Assembly: GCA_028023455.1 (NCBI GenBank)
Contig: JAQFVV010000233.1
Coordinates: 1,260,501-1,324,500 of the forward strand
Direction of reading: 5' to 3'
From: Epiperipatus broadwayi
Taxonomy: Eukaryota > Onychophora > Udeonychophora > Euonychophora > Peripatidae
Length of the DNA: 64,000 nt
Of this stretch, positions 57,681 to 64,000 are shown piece after piece. The first letter of the stretch is position 1. The number at the start of each line of letters is the position of its first letter. The notes beneath the pieces were generated by a model. That model ran no database searches, was not told where the DNA came from, and saw only the letters and a list, made by a program, of their open reading frames with translations. The position numbers and the translations under genes were made by a program.

Positions 57681-57889
57681 CACAAGCTGTGTATTAAATC
57701 CTGAATACAAAGGTTCTGATCGAAATATCATTGTTAATTTTTTTATTGAAAATTAGCATTTTTGCTTAGCAATAATATAAAGATTTAATATATAAAATAA
57801 TATGTTTGCTTAAAAAAAAAGAAATCACAAAATTTTGCTTTTTAAAAATTAATTAAATATTTATTTATTTTTTTGATTAAATATACCGG

Positions 57890-58210
57890 TGCTTTTAAGG
57901 CGCCACTTTACGTAGGTAACCAATGATAAATACTTCAGATGAATTGCAGTTAAGGTGACGAGAAATAATAGAAATTACTTTATGTTGTTTTCAACTTTGT
58001 CCTGTCACAGCTCATCATTCGACTTAGTTTTTCGCTTGATTAAAGCCTTATTAGCTGAACTTCTAAAGTTCTAACATTACCAGATTAGGCCCAGATTGAG
58101 ATAACAAGACTGAGCGCAGCGCACTCCACCAATTGCAAGTGTCCTACCAAATAATAACTTGATTTTATTTCCAACGTTTCTGCGTCGAAATAAGTCATTG
58201 GTACCATGAA
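57890..58210. promoter_or_regulatory. Candidate conserved noncoding element 2 downstream of HMX
   Basis: A second balanced-composition block with CTGTCACAGCTCATC (MEIS/TALE-like TGTCA core and an E-box-like CAGCTC), GCTTGATTAAAGCC and AACTTCTAAAGTTC, the last an 8-plus-bp inverted repeat. No coding potential. Same reasoning and limits as element 1. Confidence 0.45.
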
Positions 58211-61200
58211 TTTTAGCCTGCTTTTTTGGAAAAAAAAAATCTTAATAATGGCTAAGAGAATATGTATGTGTATATATTTTATATACTTTTGTAATTAAAA
58301 AGCTAATAAAATTTAAGGAAAGTTATAATGTAAAAAGTGATTATAATCTTTTTCATTAATCGTTACGATTCTTAATATATATGTGCGCGCATAGTTATTT
58401 GGGCAATGAAACTTGATCATATTTAAAAAACAAACTAGAAAAACTCGATTTTAATTGATATATCACTTTAGGAGTAATTAAAATTACCTTTATTAATGTC
58501 AATTAAATATCAATCATAATGATTACTTTTTTAAAACATCTAAGCTCGTAAAGCCTTAAGTTAAAAAAATATTAATTGAATTATTATTTTACCAATTAGC
58601 GTAAAATAATTTCATATTATTGTATAATTAAGAATTAACAACGATATTGTTAAGTGATCTGAAAAACTTATTAATTGAATTGTGTCATGTCAATGGGTCC
58701 TATAAATAAAAATGACGAAATACACACACGATCAAGTATATATATCAACAAAAGAAAAAAAAAACTCGAGTCTTTAAACTAATGGCCAAAACAGAAACGC
58801 AAATAATTAAAAAACTGAATGGAATAAATTGCCAAGTATCTGCTAATTGTCATATGTACAATACTATTTAAATAAAAATATACAAAAAAAGAAAGAAAGA
58901 AAAGAAACAATGAATAATATATATAAACTTAACCCAGTAATTTTCCAAATATATAACAGTAAATTAAAAACGGGTGGATGAGGAATTTATTTAGACATAT
59001 GTCTAAAAATAAAAGCAAAATCTAGGAATTATTGGAGAAAGTAGTCTGGAATAAGGTTTGCGATATTTAGACAATATAAGCCTACAATGTATATAGAAAT
59101 ATGCATCTATATAAACATGACTGCTTATTAGCATAAAAATAATTCTCAATTTTGTACAAATTTTCACAAATTCTTTATATGATTTTATAATATAATACTC
59201 TTATGAATTAACAATATAGACTAAATAAGTTGTAAATATTTTATAATGTTCATAGCTATTAAAATAAAGCTATACATTTATACATTAATAATATAACTAG
59301 GACATAAAAATAAAGTTAGATTATTAACATCTACACAAAATTCAGAAATGAAATTAAAAACAAATTAGCAAACAAAAAACAACAACAATATAGCAATCTA
59401 ATAGCACAAGCAGATTGGAAAAATAACTTTTTGAATATACTATTCCAAAATAGAATAATAGAGAAAGCATTTCCCCCAAGCTTTTAAGTTTTTTTACTAT
59501 AGCCTACAATAGCTAAATACTACTGCCCGATCATAGATAGATGGACGGGTCTGTTACCAAAAAACCAAAATTTCACATCTGTGGAACCAGAAATAATTTC
59601 ATTTGTTCTTCATTTAAACCCTCATCTTTACTATAGCAGATAGATGTGTATGCATTAGATAACTGACATAGACTTAAATTTAAAGTAAGTAAACATTTAG
59701 ATACTTAATATTTTGTAGAAAAATATATTCATTACAAGCTTAAGAGATAGGGTCATGTGATCTATGAATTGATCTATGACTTATTTTGAATATATATATT
59801 CTATACACATACATGTTTCCAATTTTGCATGTATAGTTGTTCAAATATAAAAATTACTGTATATTCAATGTTTATATATATATATTAATTACATACGACA
59901 TATATCTATATGTGTGTTTACCCAAACTGTCATGTTCTATCGCACACAAATTTAATATTTGTTCATGGTGATTTGAAAACTAGATTTTGAATTAAATTTA
60001 TGTTTATTTATAAGGGTAAGATATCATTTTTATTAAAACTGCCAGATAGATAAATTAAAAAATGACTTTATTAAACTTTAGAAAACAATTTATGTATATT
60101 ATATACTAATTTAGTAATAATTTATGATTTGGTATTGTACACAAGGATAAATCTAATATTAAATAATTATTATATACACATTATTTTCCCGCCAATAATG
60201 TTAATGTTCTAATTATATACATGGTATTTCAATCACGATTAGTATCTTGTTTTATTGAAGCTAGAATTATTTTTTTTTTAGCAAAACAGGAATTACTGTA
60301 AAATAAAATGATGTTTAGGACTTTAAATTTATCACTTCTTCAGAAATTGTTCTTTTTTAAGTTCTTTTGGAAATGAAGAATTCATTGTCTTTATAAATTT
60401 AGATAGCATAAAAAATATTAACTATTTTAGAAGCATATCTTTTAAACATCTCTTTGTAAGATAAAGAGGAATAATGAAGCAAAAAGTATCTTTTATTAGC
60501 TTGCCTATAGTAATTGAGGTGAAAGTTTTATTTTTCCATTATTATCCCTCTGCCCTTCCCCTCTTCCAAATAAGAATAGTTAACTACTTATTTAAAGACC
60601 GATATTGAATTGCATAAAAATCCTAAACTTGTTTAAAAGTTGGAAAAAAAAATCACTTAATATAAGTCTTAAGAATCTCATGTGGACATGGCATTATGTT
60701 GTAGATCTGATATAATTGTATAAAAAACATCCTGAAAAGAGAAATTGATTAATGTAAATTGTTTTCTGCTCAAGGACCAGAATAAAGTTTATAGGCAATG
60801 ATATTCTATGACCTAGCAATAATACCTGTCATTCTTGGTGAAAATTTGCTTTTGTTTCCCCCCCCCCCAACTTATATTTAAGACTACACTATCAATTGCT
60901 ATAAGATGGAATATGTAAGAAGCAACATTACAAAAATAAAATGATGCTCTTTACACTATTATTTTTAAAAGATCTTGGTCTTTAATCTATTTTTAAATGT
61001 TTCAGTATTGTATAGAATAATTTATAATTCTCTCCCACATAGTTTAATATGACGATGTTCCGAATACTGACATGACTAAATAATTGTTTATATAATTTTG
61101 TAATATATAGATATTAATAATATATTTTAAAAATGTAATAATAATTAGAAGAAAGAAATAATAACTTCTTATATACACTTAATGCAAAACATAAATAAAA

Positions 61201-64000
61201 AATAAAGTTTTATTAATTTTTTTTTTTTTTTGCATTAAAGGGTATAAAGAGAGAAGCAATATATATATGAATATATGAAGAAATGCAAAAAAAAGTAAAG
61301 GAGAAGAATAAGAGTATATACTTCTAACTAGAAGAAAGCCAAGCAAAATAGACAAAAAAAAAAAAAACATTAAAGGAAAATAAATTCTTTTTATGAAGAA
61401 AAAGCGAAATTTTAGTATATATTTTAGAGTAAGATGATATAATCAATAGATGAAAAAGTTTTCACTTAGCTAAAGCATTTCAAATTCATATTCAGTAGTT
61501 GTTTCAATATAATAATGTTTAAGCCACAATATAATTTGCCTATTACATTATTATATTTATCTTATTTTATGATCAACCCATATGGATATCCAATGTCTTG
61601 TTTTATTCCATATTTAAAAATTTATACTTTGTTTATATTTCTTCTTCCTAACAAACTTAATTCGTTTCTAGACTGCATTATTATTTTTTTCCTGAAACAA
61701 TTCAAGAAATTGGCCTAATCTATTATTGTTTTTTTTGTGTGACTAATTTCCAATCTATTTTAGTTTATTTAAATTACATCTTAGAATGCAAGATTTTTTT
61801 TGGCAGTTCAAAAATTACATCTAGTTTATGTACAAGAAAAAAAAAAATACAGTAAATTTTATTTTTCTATAAAATATTAACAGTGGATTTAAACTTTTTT
61901 TTCTCTTTATTTTGCTTTATTATATATTTATTTTTCTTACTGTTTGAGGCTGTAATGGTTAAATTATCAATTACTATGATCTAACTTATAAACATGTTTA
62001 CGGTGTTTTTCCTGTGTTTTTCCTATGTTGATAACCGTAGCCAAACTTAGCTAGACATTCCATTATTGTATTAGTCTGTAAATCCAGAAGACAAAACAAG
62101 AATAAAAAAACACATTCTCTCACTGCTTGGAAGATGTTAAGCCTTGTGAATAAAGTTTTCTTTTCCTTTCATATTTGGAGGTCTATTGAAGAGACCTATC
62201 TATACATGCAATGGCTAGTCAAAAATTTTTTTTATTACTTAATATTTTTTTTTTGCAAATATTTTAATTAATGTTTCAGTTTAACATTTAAAATCATCTT
62301 TGAATAAATATCAAAATATTATAAAGTAAACATAAGTAAATAAGTATACAGTTATTTGTTATCTAAAAAAAAAAGGAAGTGATGCAAAATTGCTTAGAAA
62401 TTTACATATACATTCTTAATATTTTTTTCTATTAGGTTTAAGCTTAGTGAGTATGAGTTTATCAAGCCTAGGGTTTCATAGCTAAGGTGTCGTATCATTA
62501 TGCAGCTTTCTTATATTGACATCCTTATTGACTTTCCTTTTCTCTAATAATTCTTTATGAAAAGTTTGTTATTAAACTTTACTGTCTTATATTTTGTGGT
62601 TTTCTTCTTTTTATATGTAAATATTATTCTTATTAATATCTTTATTGGGAGACAGCAGTTATGTAGTGTTGTTGATACTGTTTATAGTTGTCTGAAGAGA
62701 AAAGCACTGTAAACGGCATTGGAAAAAAAATCATGAACAATTTTGGGGGCCTGTGTTTTAGGAATAAACAAGAATGTCTTTTGTATAATCTTCAAAAATC
62801 GACTCGGTAATAACTAGTAACATTAATAATTAAATCACATACTGAGTGTAAAATCAAATATAGATTTATATTGTGTAAATGAAAATTATATTTTGTTTTC
62901 ATTTTTGATTTTGCTGTCTGCTAAAAAAAAAAAATGCCGATCGTTATAGAATGACAAATATTTTTAAAAAAGTTAAAAAAATTTTTTTTTGTAAATAAAT
63001 ACCGGCAATCCTCGATTTAAATAACAATTCCTTTCATGACCTTTTTTTTTTTTTTATTAAAAAAGAAAACTACTAAAATCGGATTTTTCCTACAATGGTT
63101 AAAGAAGAAAATATTTTTGGCAAATGCACATTATCACTAGATATGTTCATACAGCATAACACACTTGTGGAACACGTTTTGTTAATAGTAGACTGACTAT
63201 TGCCTGCATTACATACTTTTTGTAAAATAAAATGTAATAGTTTTTTAATATTAAAACTAAGAAAAACTTTAATAAAAAATATAATTTAGAGAATGAAAGC
63301 GCCCAACTATCACAATTTCAATAAATTATAAACAGATAAACAGGAACTTATAAACTAAATAAGAATGAACTTATATTTATAAGTATAGAAAGAATTTCAT
63401 TTCAAATCATAAAGCTTATCTATAAGTTAATAATTGTGTAAAAATATGTTTGAATGCTTATTTTAAACACATTCATGTGGATCCTATTGAAAGCAAATTA
63501 AATATTCTTAGAAATAAAGAATTTATATATTGGAAAAATCAAAAAATAAAGGCAATTATATTCCAAAATAATTTAACTAATTGCATTTATTTGATTAAAG
63601 ACATTAAAAAAAAAAATTCTTGGTTGAAAGTGATTAGTCTGCATATTCATGAGTTGAGGTTTGAATCTGGGTAAATCTTGGAAAATTTTCAGATTGATAG
63701 GATTTTCTAATCAATCTTTTGATTGATTAGTAAATATATTTTTATTTTTAGAATATAAAACAAGAAAGGCAAATTTTAAACCCTCAATATTAAGCAGTCA
63801 CTATGCAATTTTAATAAGAGCAGCTTATTAAAGTCTGATATAGTTTAAATATGATAATAGAATTCATTTTATTTTTGTATTTTTCTATACAGGAAACAAC
63901 TATATTCTTGGTAAGCATTGGTAATTGTTTCTCTAGAAAAGATCTAGAGAGTTTTATTTCCAAATGGATTATATAAAATGTTAGCCTGTTATCTATATAT
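58211..64000. other. Intergenic tail of the window
   Basis: AT-rich with homopolymer runs, a poly-C run near 60860, and slightly richer patches at 59480-59650 and 62085-62220 (the latter with GTGAATAAAGTTTTC, reminiscent of LINE 3' ends). An open frame at 63450-63674 on + contains 'ESKLNILRNKEFIYWKNQKIKAI', weakly like the post-nuclease segment of some Penelope-like proteins. No gene is supported. Confidence 0.45.

Overview
The window is AT-rich eukaryotic DNA: long A/T runs, (TA)n and (TAA)n arrays, an intron-containing animal homeobox gene and many animal retroelements (Penelope-like, RTE-like, Jockey-like, an L1/Tx1-like LINE, hAT). This suggests a metazoan, most likely a spiralian such as a mollusc; the species cannot be named from sequence alone.

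Only one intact cellular gene is seen: a two-exon HMX (Nkx5-type) homeobox gene at 51257-52707 on the + strand. It lies in an island of higher CpG content that includes a 5' flank (about 49.5-51.25 kb) and two candidate conserved noncoding blocks downstream (57.1-57.7 and 57.9-58.2 kb). The rest is repeats, decayed mobile elements and featureless AT-rich DNA.

Layout: 0-1 kb, 3' end of a decayed LINE; 5.4-7.5 kb, two Penelope-like fragments in head-to-head inversion; 7.9-9.8 kb, palindromic repeats, one carrying a tRNA-Glu-like insertion; 9.9-11.5 kb, dispersed repeats and a foldback element; 11.6-14.2 kb, a dead hAT transposon; 14.6-15.4 kb, a tandem element with two hammerhead ribozyme motifs; 18.4-20.8 kb, more palindromic repeats with hammerhead-like cores; 21.5-23.3 kb, a dead RTE-like LINE with a nested insertion; 25.3-32.6 kb, a LINE cluster with trinucleotide arrays; 36.7-42.2 kb, a near full-length LINE between TAA arrays; 42.5-64 kb, mostly unique AT-rich DNA around HMX.

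The most interesting signal is a set of hammerhead ribozyme motifs. The best two (14743-14803 and 15219-15279) sit 476 bp apart in direct repeats bounded by a 13-bp target-site duplication, the layout of animal retrozymes (non-autonomous elements thought to move as small circular RNAs with Penelope-like reverse transcriptase). Related cores recur in at least two other palindromic families here, and these elements share an outward-facing inverted structure with the nearby Penelope-like fragments. A second theme is a LINE family whose copies are flanked on both sides by TAA-type trinucleotide arrays, suggesting insertion into microsatellites. All calls come from reading the sequence by eye; no alignment, folding or database search was run.
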